The position numbers and the translations under genes were made by a program. The notes under the pieces were generated by a model. That model was not told the DNA's origin, did not search any database, and was given only the letters and a program-made list of their open reading frames with translations. This document shows positions 5,002-12,439 of a stretch of DNA of 23,337 bases, piece by piece. The stretch comes from a virus. Position 1 is the stretch's first letter, and the number at the start of each line of letters is the position of its first letter. The stretch spans positions 1 to 23,337 of IMG/VR virus record IMGVR_UViG_3300032053_014799; one strand, written 5' to 3'.

Positions 5002-7701
5002 ATGACTGATTTTGTAAGTTTGCACAATCAAACTCAATTTTCTATTTTAGACGCACTATCAACTCCTAAAGAATTATTTGCCAAAGCGAAAGAGCTTGGA
5101 CAATCAGCATTAGCTATTACAGACCATGGCACATTTGCTGGGATTTGGGATGCTTTAAAAGCATCTAAAGAGTCTGGTGTTAAATTAATTGTTGGATGTG
5201 AATTTTATTTTGTCAATGATGCATCTACATCTAATAAAGATGAAAAATTTAGACATGTTGTCCTATTAGCAAAAAATGCTATAGGTTATAAAAATATATT
5301 AACAATTAATAAATTAGGATTTGATCAGAAATTCTTCTCTGGGAAAAGAATCTATTCAATTATAGATTGGAATTTATTAGAGAAATATTCTGAAGGAGTT
5401 ATTTGTTTAACTGCTTGTGGTAATGGCATTCTTGCAGCGCCACTTATGAATAAAAAATTTGATGAAGCTAATAAAATTGTAGAAAAGCTTATTGAAATAT
5501 TTGGTGCTAATTTAGCACTAGAAGTTCAAGCAAATAATATGAAAAGAAGTTCTTCATTTTATAATAGTGAAATTGAGCAATCATTCATTAATAAACAAAT
5601 AATTAACTTAGGTAAGAAATATAATGTTAAAGTTCTTGCAACTTGCAATACTCATTATATTGAAAAAGAGCAGCATGATACTCATGATGTACTTCTTACT
5701 ATTGGTTCGCAACAAAATATATTTTCTAATTTTAGATTGAAATATCCTGTTGCTGATTTTTATCTAAAAACTGGTGAAGAGATAAAAAGTTTCTTTACCA
5801 GAAATTATGGTGAAGATTTTGCCCAAGAGCTTTGTGATAATACTTTGCACATTGCAAATATGTGTGAGCAACCTGATTGGGTAGATCCTAAATTTTCAAA
5901 TCCCTCAGGCAAAGAGCTTCCTATTTTTCCAGTTAAAGATGAATCATGTTATCAAGATTTTTTACAATGGTCTAATAATCAATTAGAAACAGTTCAATTA
6001 TTGGAAGAAGATAAGAGGTATCTTAGATACCAATGTTTTGTAAATTTTGATTCTCGTATCAAAAATGTATCATCAGATAATCTTCCAGAATATTATGCAA
6101 GAATTGATGAAGAGCTAGATGTTCTAGAATATCACGGCTTTTCAAGCTACATGCTAATTGTAGCAGATTATATTAATTGGGCAAGAAAAAATAATATTGC
6201 TGTTGGTCCTGGTCGTGGTAGTGTCGGCGGATCTTTAGTTGCATTTTTATTAGGAATTCATGAGGCGGATCCTATTAAATATAATCTTATTTTCGCGAGA
6301 TTTCATAATAAAGAAAAATCAAGCTTCCCAGATATAGATACGGATTTTGCTCCGTCTGGACGTACCAAAGTACAACATTACTTGCGTCTTAAATATGGTG
6401 AGGATCACGTTGCACATGTAAGCAATGTTAATACAATCACTCCAAAAGTATATGTTAGAGATATTGCTAGGGCATTTGAGCTTGGAGGCTCTAGGGAGGA
6501 TGCAGTTAAACTTGGAAATGATGTTGCTGGATGCATTCCAGCAGATATTCACTCTATTCATGATGCTTTAGTTAAAGTTCCTTTGTTTGCTGAATATGCT
6601 AAGAAGTATCCAGAATTTGCAAAGTTTGCGGATATTTGTGGTAAATATAGGGCATGGTCTACTCATGCAGGCGGCATTGTTATTTCTGCAAGACCACTTA
6701 CTGGACTTATTCCACTTAGAAAAGATAAAGATGGTTCGCTTGCAGTTGAATATGATAAAGAGCGAGCTGAAGAAAATGGTTTAGTGAAAATGGATACTTT
6801 AGGATTGTCAACTTTAGATATAATTAGTGATACTTATAGAATCATAAAAGAAAATGGCAAAGAACTGCCTTCTATGCCATTGAATTATGATGATCAAGAT
6901 AAGGCTGCTTATGAGTTAATAGCTAATGGTGATACATTTTGTGTATTCCAATTAGGAACAAGTGCTGGCACAATAGATCTATGTAGAAGAATTAAACCGG
7001 GCAATATTAATGATCTTGCAAATATTAATGCCTTGGCAAGACCATCAGCTAGAGATATGAGAAATGATTTTATCTTAACAAGAGATGGTAAGAAAAAAAT
7101 GGCATTATTACATCCTAAGCTTGGTAGGGCTTTTAATAGTACATATGGATTTGGTTTGTATGAAGAATGTTTAATGTATTTGGCACAAGATGTTGCCGGA
7201 TGGGGCTTACATTCTGCAGACCGTTTGCGTAAATTGACAAAAGAAAAGGGAAAGAATCCTAAAAAAGCGCAGCAATGGAGATCGGAATTTATTTCGGATG
7301 CAGTAAAGAATGAAGTTAATGAAGAAATTGCTAAGAGAATTTGGGATGAAGTAGTTGATAAGTTTCAGGGTTACGGATTTAATGCGACCTTAGCACTTTT
7401 TGAATGTGTTAATATATATACTTCAGAAGGTAAATTTTTAAAGGTAAAAACAATGGAAGATGTTTCTATTGGAGACTATGTGAGATCACGAGATGAAACT
7501 ACAAAACTAGATATTTTTGTAGAAGTTACGAATAAATATGATCATGGAGTTTTGCCTTTAGTAGAAATTGAGTTAACATCTGGAGAAATTGTAAAATGCA
7601 CTATGAACCACAAATTTCGAGTCGAGGAGAATGGGGAGATGCTTCCATTGTGGAAGATAATAAAGGAAGAGTTAACTATTATTGTCAATGATATTAAATA
7701 A
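5002..7701 (+). CDS. dnaE: DNA polymerase III alpha subunit, N-terminal part fused to N-intein
   Basis: Of 899 residues, 1 to about 795 are DnaE and the last 102 or so are an intein N-fragment. The PHP domain begins FVSLHNQTQFSILDA and includes AITDHGTFAG and GCEFYF. The palm has GPGRGSVGGSLVAFLLG and PDIDTDF (Asp446, Asp448), with the third catalytic Asp598 in VKMDTLGL. STHAGGIVIS, FQLGTSAGTIDL and the finger segment LYEECLMYLAQDVAG are also typical. The PHP metal site looks degenerate: HNQ replaces the first H-x-H and CNTHY replaces NDxHY. The extein breaks at KFQGYGFN, where bacterial DnaE continues as KSHA; that continuation is found in the next gene. The start has AAGGA 5 bases upstream. 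The gene ends in tandem stops (TAATAA, 7699-7704). Confidence 0.93.
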   Translation: MTDFVSLHNQTQFSILDALSTPKELFAKAKELGQSALAITDHGTFAGIWDALKASKESGVKLIVGCEFYFVNDASTSNKDEKFRHVVLLAKNAIGYKNILTINKLGFDQKFFSGKRIYSIIDWNLLEKYSEGVICLTACGNGILAAPLMNKKFDEANKIVEKLIEIFGANLALEVQANNMKRSSSFYNSEIEQSFINKQIINLGKKYNVKVLATCNTHYIEKEQHDTHDVLLTIGSQQNIFSNFRLKYPVADFYLKTGEEIKSFFTRNYGEDFAQELCDNTLHIANMCEQPDWVDPKFSNPSGKELPIFPVKDESCYQDFLQWSNNQLETVQLLEEDKRYLRYQCFVNFDSRIKNVSSDNLPEYYARIDEELDVLEYHGFSSYMLIVADYINWARKNNIAVGPGRGSVGGSLVAFLLGIHEADPIKYNLIFARFHNKEKSSFPDIDTDFAPSGRTKVQHYLRLKYGEDHVAHVSNVNTITPKVYVRDIARAFELGGSREDAVKLGNDVAGCIPADIHSIHDALVKVPLFAEYAKKYPEFAKFADICGKYRAWSTHAGGIVISARPLTGLIPLRKDKDGSLAVEYDKERAEENGLVKMDTLGLSTLDIISDTYRIIKENGKELPSMPLNYDDQDKAAYELIANGDTFCVFQLGTSAGTIDLCRRIKPGNINDLANINALARPSARDMRNDFILTRDGKKKMALLHPKLGRAFNSTYGFGLYEECLMYLAQDVAGWGLHSADRLRKLTKEKGKNPKKAQQWRSEFISDAVKNEVNEEIAKRIWDEVVDKFQGYGFNATLALFECVNIYTSEGKFLKVKTMEDVSIGDYVRSRDETTKLDIFVEVTNKYDHGVLPLVEIELTSGEIVKCTMNHKFRVEENGEMLPLWKIIKEELTIIVNDIK
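7393..7698 (+). other. split intein, N-terminal half (DnaE type)
   Basis: Counted from Ala798 this is 102 residues, the length of the Npu DnaE N-intein. Block A reads ALFECVNIYTSEG, with Ile8, Thr10 and Gly13 at the usual places. Block B has the T-x-x-H motif in CTMNHKF. The end, GEMLPLWKIIKEEL followed by a short tail, parallels Npu GQMLPIDEIFEREL. The expected first residue is Cys or Ser, but by alignment position 1 is Ala798. Cys802 would be an alternative first residue, but it makes block A four residues short and leaves more extra extein sequence. No endonuclease domain is present. Confidence 0.82.
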
Positions 7702-7736
7702 TAAAGTTACAGGAATATATAGAATTGGAGATGCTT

Positions 7737-7847
7737 ATGGGAAATATTAAAAGCGTAAAATATGTTGGAGATATTCAAACTTATGATTTAGAAGTTAATC
7801 ATCAAGATCATCAATTTTATTTATCAAATGGGATGCTTACATCTAAC
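7737..7847 (+). other. split intein, C-terminal half (DnaE type)
   Basis: These 37 residues match the 36-residue Npu DnaE C-intein well: SVKYVGDIQTYDLEV followed by HQFYLSNGMLTSN. Block F (YDLEVNHQDHQF) and block G ending in Asn are intact. The residue before the terminal Asn is Ser, as in Npu (ASN). The +1 extein residue is Ser (7848-7850), a usable nucleophile. Confidence 0.88.
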
Positions 7848-8981
7848 TCCCACGCCGTATTGTATTCTATGACTGGATATGAAACAGCATATTTAAAAGC
7901 ACATTTTCCAAATGAATTCTTACTTGCAAATTTAATGGCTGAAGTTAATTCAAATACTCCAGATGCAAAATCTAATATTAGTAAAATTAAAAAGGAAATG
8001 AAAGCTAATAAGATTAAAATCGTATCTCCAGATATAAATAAATCTGGATTAAATTATAATATTATAGATAATAAATTGATAACTGGATTAGATTCATTAA
8101 AATTTGTTGGTGAAGAAGCAATTCAAGAAATATTGGCAAAAAGACCATTTACTGATTTTTTTGATTTTATGTCAAGATGTGATTCTAAAGCATTAAGAGC
8201 TAATGCAATTCAAGCTTTAGCTGCCAGTGGCTGCTTAAATTCATTTAATATGTCTAGAAAACAAATGTATTTATATTGTTCTGATTATAGGAAGAAGCTT
8301 CAAACATGGTGTAAAAGACATGATCCTAAAACTGAAGTATTTACTTATCCTTGGACAAATGAACCTGAATGGAGTGTTTCAGAAATATTTGCTTTAGAGA
8401 ATTATTATTTAGGCGATACTTTTATATGTAAACCACATGAAGCATATATTAATTTCTTTAAAAATAGTGAAGATACATCTATTTCAGAATTTAAAAAGTA
8501 TAAAGATAAATCAAATATTAAATCTATTAAGGGGATAATTAAAGACTATTTTGAATTTAAAGTTAAAAAAGAAGGCAGTAAATATTATGGACAATCTATG
8601 ATCAAGGCTGTCTTTGAAGATAAAAATGGTGATAGTTGTACATTGACTATTTTTCCAGATAAATGGCAATATATTCAAGATAGAATTAAAGAAATTCATA
8701 GGAAATATGTTTTTGGTATTGGTAGTGCTCTTCATTTTTCTGGCAATACAAATAATTATGAAGATGATGTTGGGATTATTTTAGACCAGTTATATAACTT
8801 TTCGCCACCGCCTCCAGTTCCAGAAGATTTGAAAGCTAAGAAGGTAGCTCTAACAAGAACTAAAAAAATAGATAAATTAACAAAATTTTCAACTAATCCA
8901 CAGGATTTGCAACAACAATTAGAAGATGAGCTTTATGATGAAGGTTTAATTGATTTTAATAGTGATATTGAAGATAATTAA
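7737..8981 (+). CDS. dnaE: DNA polymerase III alpha subunit, C-intein plus C-terminal part
   Basis: From ATG 7737 this is 414 residues: 37 of intein, then 377 of DnaE beginning SHAVLYSMTGYETAYLKAHFP, the direct continuation of the bacterial YGFNKSHA finger motif. Then come a helix-hairpin-helix region (EAIQEILAKRPFTDFFDFM and onward), an OB-fold-like segment (about residues 265-355 of the ORF: IKGIIKDYFEF to GIILDQLY), a PPPPVPEDL linker and an acidic tail. Adding both exteins gives about 1,170 residues, close to E. coli DnaE (1,160). Start choice: GGAG 7727-7730 sits 6 bases before ATG 7737. ATG 7731 and TTG 7725 are in frame but worse placed. The reading frame differs from the first half and is separated from it by tandem stops. 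Confidence 0.92.
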   Translation: MGNIKSVKYVGDIQTYDLEVNHQDHQFYLSNGMLTSNSHAVLYSMTGYETAYLKAHFPNEFLLANLMAEVNSNTPDAKSNISKIKKEMKANKIKIVSPDINKSGLNYNIIDNKLITGLDSLKFVGEEAIQEILAKRPFTDFFDFMSRCDSKALRANAIQALAASGCLNSFNMSRKQMYLYCSDYRKKLQTWCKRHDPKTEVFTYPWTNEPEWSVSEIFALENYYLGDTFICKPHEAYINFFKNSEDTSISEFKKYKDKSNIKSIKGIIKDYFEFKVKKEGSKYYGQSMIKAVFEDKNGDSCTLTIFPDKWQYIQDRIKEIHRKYVFGIGSALHFSGNTNNYEDDVGIILDQLYNFSPPPPVPEDLKAKKVALTRTKKIDKLTKFSTNPQDLQQQLEDELYDEGLIDFNSDIEDN

Positions 8982-8985
8982 AGAA

Positions 8986-9007
8986 ATATATCAATATTCA
9001 GATATAT
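8986..9007 (+). promoter_or_regulatory. hairpin before the HNH gene
   Basis: ATATATC (8986-8992) and GATATAT (9001-9007) pair perfectly with an 8-base loop, 9 bases ahead of the GGAG ribosome site of the HNH gene. Hairpins near the ribosome site are known to restrain translation of some phage homing-endonuclease genes; here that is only an inference, and the stem is AT-rich. Confidence 0.3.
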
Positions 9008-9026
9008 CATTTATCTGGAGAGTGAA

Positions 9027-9554
9027 ATGAATACATGGAAATGTGAAATATGTTGTTTGGATCACCATTTAGAAAAATTCTATTACATATATAATGATTT
9101 GGTTTATACTTTTGGTTCGTGTGATGACTGTCGTTTTAAATTTAGAGTAAATAAATATAATCAAAAATTATTAAATAATGTAAACACTATACTGAAAAAT
9201 ACTATATCTAGCACCATTCGACAAGATCTTAAAAAAAGATATCCATTTTACATTTCTAATGTTTTAGATTATTTACCATATAGTATTTTTCAATTAAAAG
9301 AACATTTAGAAAAACAATTTGAACCATGGATGAATTGGACTAATCGTAGGAAATATATAAGTCAGTTTTGGGATGATAATAATTCTTCTACTTGGAGGTG
9401 GAATATAGATCATATAATTCCAAAATCAACTTTTAATTATAAAACTGTGATTGATGAAGATTTTCAAAAATGTTGGGCACTAGAAAATTTACGCCCATAC
9501 TCTGCTAAACAAAATATAATTGATGGTACTACTAGGATAAGGCATTTTAAATGA
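9027..9554 (+). CDS. free-standing HNH endonuclease (homing type)
   Basis: A 175-residue protein. An N-terminal C-x2-C (Cys6, Cys9) and a second C-x2-C (Cys32, Cys35) form a zinc ribbon. The C-terminal HNH nuclease core reads WNIDHIIPKSTF, then DEDFQKCWALENLRPYSAKQN, with the metal-binding Asp-His, the central Asn and the final Asn. This is the family common as selfish endonuclease genes in large phages. GGAG lies 6 bases before the ATG. It directly follows the split dnaE pair, so it may have helped spread the intein or a neighbouring allele, though it is not inside the intein as a classic homing endonuclease would be. It overlaps the next gene by ATGA. Confidence 0.9.
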   Translation: MNTWKCEICCLDHHLEKFYYIYNDLVYTFGSCDDCRFKFRVNKYNQKLLNNVNTILKNTISSTIRQDLKKRYPFYISNVLDYLPYSIFQLKEHLEKQFEPWMNWTNRRKYISQFWDDNNSSTWRWNIDHIIPKSTFNYKTVIDEDFQKCWALENLRPYSAKQNIIDGTTRIRHFK

Positions 9555-10306
9555 AAACAATTAAATTATCAACCTGGTGTGATAAAACGGGTGTCAAATA
9601 CTTAACTGCTTGGAGATGGTTTAAAAATAAAAAAATGCCAGTATATGCTTATCAGACTGAATCTGGCACAATATTGGTTGAAGATGATGAAGATAATGAA
9701 ATTATGGAAAATAAAATGGATGCTTTAGAATCAAATAATAATGTAATGACTATGTTTTTAAAGAAAACAGTAGAATTTAGTAAAAATAATTCTTCTATTG
9801 AAGATTTTGCCGCATATGTTCTTTCAAATTTTAATTTGAAAGTTAACTCAAATGCTACTGATGAGTCTTTAAAATATTCAAAAAATAAACCTTCTAAAGA
9901 GGAAATTAATAATCATTTTAAGGGGTTTATGGTTAAATCAGAAAAGCCTGTAGCAAGTATGTTTTTAGTTAATGCTGATAAGTTATCATCTCTAACAGAT
10001 GAGATTAAAAGAAATGACGAAACTACTGCTAATAATTTAGGAACTGTAATTCCTTATGAAAGTTTTTGTAATACTGTATCTTCACCTGATGCAGTTAATG
10101 AGAATACATTTTTCATTAAAAATGCTAATTTAAGTAATAACATTTCTGATACCAGAATTGGATCTGAATCATTAATTAATGATGTAATATCAGCTTCAAC
10201 TACAGTGCTTCCAGCAGGAGCTACTGGAGATTTTGTTTTAACTCAAAAAGAGCTAGAACAAAGTAATAACACTATCACTAATAAACCCACAAAGAAGAAG
10301 AAATAA
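9551..10306 (+). CDS. MerR/IS607-type helix-turn-helix protein
   Basis: The first 45 or so residues (KLSTWCDKTGVKYLTAWRWFKNKKMPVYAYQT, then SGTILV) closely resemble the winged HTH at the N-terminus of IS607-type serine recombinases and other MerR-like proteins: 'A/GI-Y-x-TAWRWxKxGK-P-AYQT-x-xGTI-V'. In IS607 this is followed by a catalytic serine recombinase domain; here there is none. Instead come about 200 hydrophilic residues, Asn/Ser/Glu-rich, ending in PTKKKK. So this is likely a DNA-binding protein without recombinase activity. It overlaps the HNH gene by 4 bases and the next gene by 1 base. What it regulates or binds is unknown. Confidence 0.7.
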   Translation: MKTIKLSTWCDKTGVKYLTAWRWFKNKKMPVYAYQTESGTILVEDDEDNEIMENKMDALESNNNVMTMFLKKTVEFSKNNSSIEDFAAYVLSNFNLKVNSNATDESLKYSKNKPSKEEINNHFKGFMVKSEKPVASMFLVNADKLSSLTDEIKRNDETTANNLGTVIPYESFCNTVSSPDAVNENTFFIKNANLSNNISDTRIGSESLINDVISASTTVLPAGATGDFVLTQKELEQSNNTITNKPTKKKK

Positions 10307-11268
10307 TGTCACTATTACAACTATTAAAAGACACTGAAACATTTAAAAAGAAATTACTTCCAAAGTATGTTGATCTAGGAACTTCTTTGGCATTATTTTA
10401 TGTTGAACCACTTAAAAAATTTATGAAGCATTTGCTTGATGTTCAAGGAATTGATTCAAATACTTATCAAAATAGTTTAAGAACTAATTTAGAAACTCTT
10501 TTAAATACCGCTAATCATCATTATATTAGTCCTGAAGTTTTAAAAATTATTCCAAAAGTAAAATATTATAATGATATCAATCATAATTTTAAAAGATCAG
10601 TGAATTCTGTATCATCAAGTTTTAGCAGTGATAAGACTTATAATGCATCTAAATCTTTCATAAAAGAGATTGATAAAAAATATAAATTAGGATTAATTGA
10701 TGGTCCTGCCGTTTATACTTTAGATAAATCTGTCTTAGAAAATGTTGCTGAAAAACTAGCTGAAAAACTAGCATTGCATAATTCGAAAAATATGGATCAT
10801 GGCGAATCTATACCAATAGCTGGAGCTAGTGGATGTACTGGACCAATTGGTTATGGCGTTCCAACTGGACCTGTTGAACCTGTTGAGACTTATGGTTTTA
10901 TAAAATATGGTGATGATACCGATAAATTATCGGATTTTGTTGTTGATGATGATGTATCTACTTTAACAAAACCTCAATATTATGATAATCCATCAATAGA
11001 AGAGGCTCGTGAAGCCGCTGATAAAATGGTTGCTCTTGGATTATTGGATGATGATCAAAATTCAATTATGACTCAAGAAAAAGAGTTTCTTACCATGAAT
11101 AGAGGTCTTTTTATATTACTTTCAAAATCACTAAAATCTCGTACTAATAAAAAAGCTTCTTCTAAAGTGAAAAGTACACCATCAAAAGTAACAAGTAAAA
11201 AGAAGATACCATTAAAACCTAATATAATTGATGGAGCTAATAAAACAAGACATAAGAGGAGAACATAA
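10306..11268 (+). CDS. hypothetical protein with short collagen-like stretch, 320 aa
   Basis: Not recognised. The N-terminal half is helical (LLQLLKDTETFKKKLLPKYV and onward). Residues 173-184 (GASGCTGPIGYG) read as four Gly-X-Y triplets, followed by a Pro/Gly segment, then an acidic region, a helical region and a strongly basic, Lys/Ser-rich C-terminus (from about 280). A 12-base tandem duplication (10747-10770) gives AEKLAEKL. Its start overlaps the upstream stop (TAATG), as does the next gene's start with its own stop, so it sits inside an operon of unrecognised proteins. Confidence 0.7.
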   Translation: MSLLQLLKDTETFKKKLLPKYVDLGTSLALFYVEPLKKFMKHLLDVQGIDSNTYQNSLRTNLETLLNTANHHYISPEVLKIIPKVKYYNDINHNFKRSVNSVSSSFSSDKTYNASKSFIKEIDKKYKLGLIDGPAVYTLDKSVLENVAEKLAEKLALHNSKNMDHGESIPIAGASGCTGPIGYGVPTGPVEPVETYGFIKYGDDTDKLSDFVVDDDVSTLTKPQYYDNPSIEEAREAADKMVALGLLDDDQNSIMTQEKEFLTMNRGLFILLSKSLKSRTNKKASSKVKSTPSKVTSKKKIPLKPNIIDGANKTRHKRRT

Positions 11269-12038
11269 TGTTATGTATGACATGTAATGCAGAAATTAAT
11301 CCAAAATGGAAACATGCAATTGAAAATAATATATGTCCAGCATGTGGGGCAGCCATTATGGACGAAGCTCTTAAAAATTTATTATCTTCTCTAAGTGAAA
11401 CAATAGAGGCTTTTAAACAATCATTTCCAGAACAATTAGATGATTGGATGCTATCTAGTTTTAATTATATTAAAACTGACTCACCTAAATTAATATCATT
11501 TGTGCCAAAACAAAGTTTTATGAAGGCAAAAAAATCTATTAGAGAAATTGATGAAAATAATGATAGCGATATAGACGGTGATGACAACTCTGTTGTACTT
11601 GCTCAGCAAGATCAGGAAGTTACAAATGAATTTTTTAAAAGGACTGATTTTAGCAAATCAGTAAATAAGACCGCTCATTTACAAGGGCTTGTAAAACAAA
11701 TTAAAAGAACTGGTGCCCCTATGGCTGGTGGTAATGGCGGTGGCGCGGCTGGTGGATTGATCTCTGCAGAAATGTTAGAGAATGCAGACCCTGAAGCGAT
11801 TGCTGAGATGCAATCAATGTTATCTGGCGAAAATATTGCATCAGCAATGCTGCCCGAATCGGATGGGGAAGATGATGATGTTCACCAAAACATAGCTTCA
11901 GCTATGGCAAATAAGTTTAAAGGCAATGGGTCTTCTGTTAATCCAAAAGATATGGAAACATTAAGAAAATTGCAAGCAGGACCTTCGGCAGCAAGAAGAA
12001 ATTCAGCAAGTGGCAAAGGTGCCTTTTCAAGGACATAA
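11268..12038 (+). CDS. zinc-ribbon protein with Gly-rich linker, 256 aa
   Basis: The N-terminus holds a short zinc ribbon: C-x2-C at 3/6 (MLCMTCNAE) and C-x2-C at 23/26 (ICPACGAAI). A helical segment, an acidic Asp/Asn stretch near 93-107 and a Gly-rich linker at 149-163 (GAPMAGGNGGGAAGG) follow. The hexapeptide NIASAM occurs twice (189-194 and 208-213), in helices separated by an acidic loop. The C-terminus is basic and Ser-rich. The composition suggests a flexible adaptor or nucleic-acid-binding protein; no catalytic motif is visible. The start overlaps the preceding stop (TAATG). Confidence 0.7.
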   Translation: MLCMTCNAEINPKWKHAIENNICPACGAAIMDEALKNLLSSLSETIEAFKQSFPEQLDDWMLSSFNYIKTDSPKLISFVPKQSFMKAKKSIREIDENNDSDIDGDDNSVVLAQQDQEVTNEFFKRTDFSKSVNKTAHLQGLVKQIKRTGAPMAGGNGGGAAGGLISAEMLENADPEAIAEMQSMLSGENIASAMLPESDGEDDDVHQNIASAMANKFKGNGSSVNPKDMETLRKLQAGPSAARRNSASGKGAFSRT

Positions 12039-12041
12039 ATT

Positions 12042-12368
12042 ATGATTAGAATCATAGCAAATCGTAAAGTTGATTTGACAGATGATGAGTGGGCACTATA
12101 TAATCGCATATGCTTATCATACTCTGCTTATGGTGGAGTATCTTTATTTGATGATTTATTTGAATCTGATGAGAATGGGATTATAGTTTTTCTTAAGCCA
12201 CCTAATAAAAAACATACTACTTTTGAAGTGTTTTTATTTTTAATGGCTGTGCTTGAACAACAACATATGAGATTAATGCATAATCAAATTGATGATATCG
12301 TTGTTCAGGTCAAAAATAAACTAATTGAATTAGACTCAAAGCTTCAAAAATTATCAGAAAATAAGTAG
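12042..12368 (+). CDS. hypothetical protein, 108 aa
   Basis: Not recognised. The N-terminal half looks alpha/beta (MIRIIANRKVDLTDDEW, GIIVFLKPP). A helical region with VFLFLMAVLEQQH and a C-terminal amphipathic helix (VVQVKNKLIELDSKLQKL) suggests an oligomer or a small adaptor. It begins 3 bases after the upstream stop. A full-consensus promoter for the following genes lies within its first 65 bases. Confidence 0.65.
   Translation: MIRIIANRKVDLTDDEWALYNRICLSYSAYGGVSLFDDLFESDENGIIVFLKPPNKKHTTFEVFLFLMAVLEQQHMRLMHNQIDDIVVQVKNKLIELDSKLQKLSENK
12075..12104 (+). promoter_or_regulatory. sigma70-type promoter upstream of the recombinase genes
   Basis: TTGACA (12075-12080) and TATAAT (12099-12104) are both perfect hexamers, separated by 18 bases. 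It lies inside the 108-residue gene and would transcribe the mediator candidate and the RecA-like gene from about 12111. Confidence 0.65.
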
Positions 12369-12439
12369 TAAATTTATAATTTATATTAATTAGTTTGTAG
12401 AGAAAAAGTTCCCGATTTAATATTAAAGGAGTGTAAGCA

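Noticed and set aside
7234-7239. TTGACA inside dnaE as a further promoter
   Set aside because: No -10-like hexamer lies 16-18 bases downstream; the same is true of TTGACA at 17372.
7695-7740. Possibility that the DnaE intein is a single cis-intein broken by a sequencing frameshift
   Set aside because: The frame of the second half is open back to 7698, so one shift could join them. However, tandem stops, a well-placed GGAG and ATG, and agreement with the known DnaE split point and half-lengths all favour a real split. Not fully excluded.
8033-8040. TATAAATA within the dnaE C-terminal gene as a late promoter
   Set aside because: It lies deep inside coding sequence with no gene start nearby; chance in AT-rich DNA.
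9513-11234. A 14-base identity (AATATAATTGATGG) giving NIIDG near the C-termini of both the HNH protein and the 320-residue protein
   Set aside because: Matches of this length are expected by chance in a 23-kb AT-rich window, and NIxDG is normal at the end of this HNH family.
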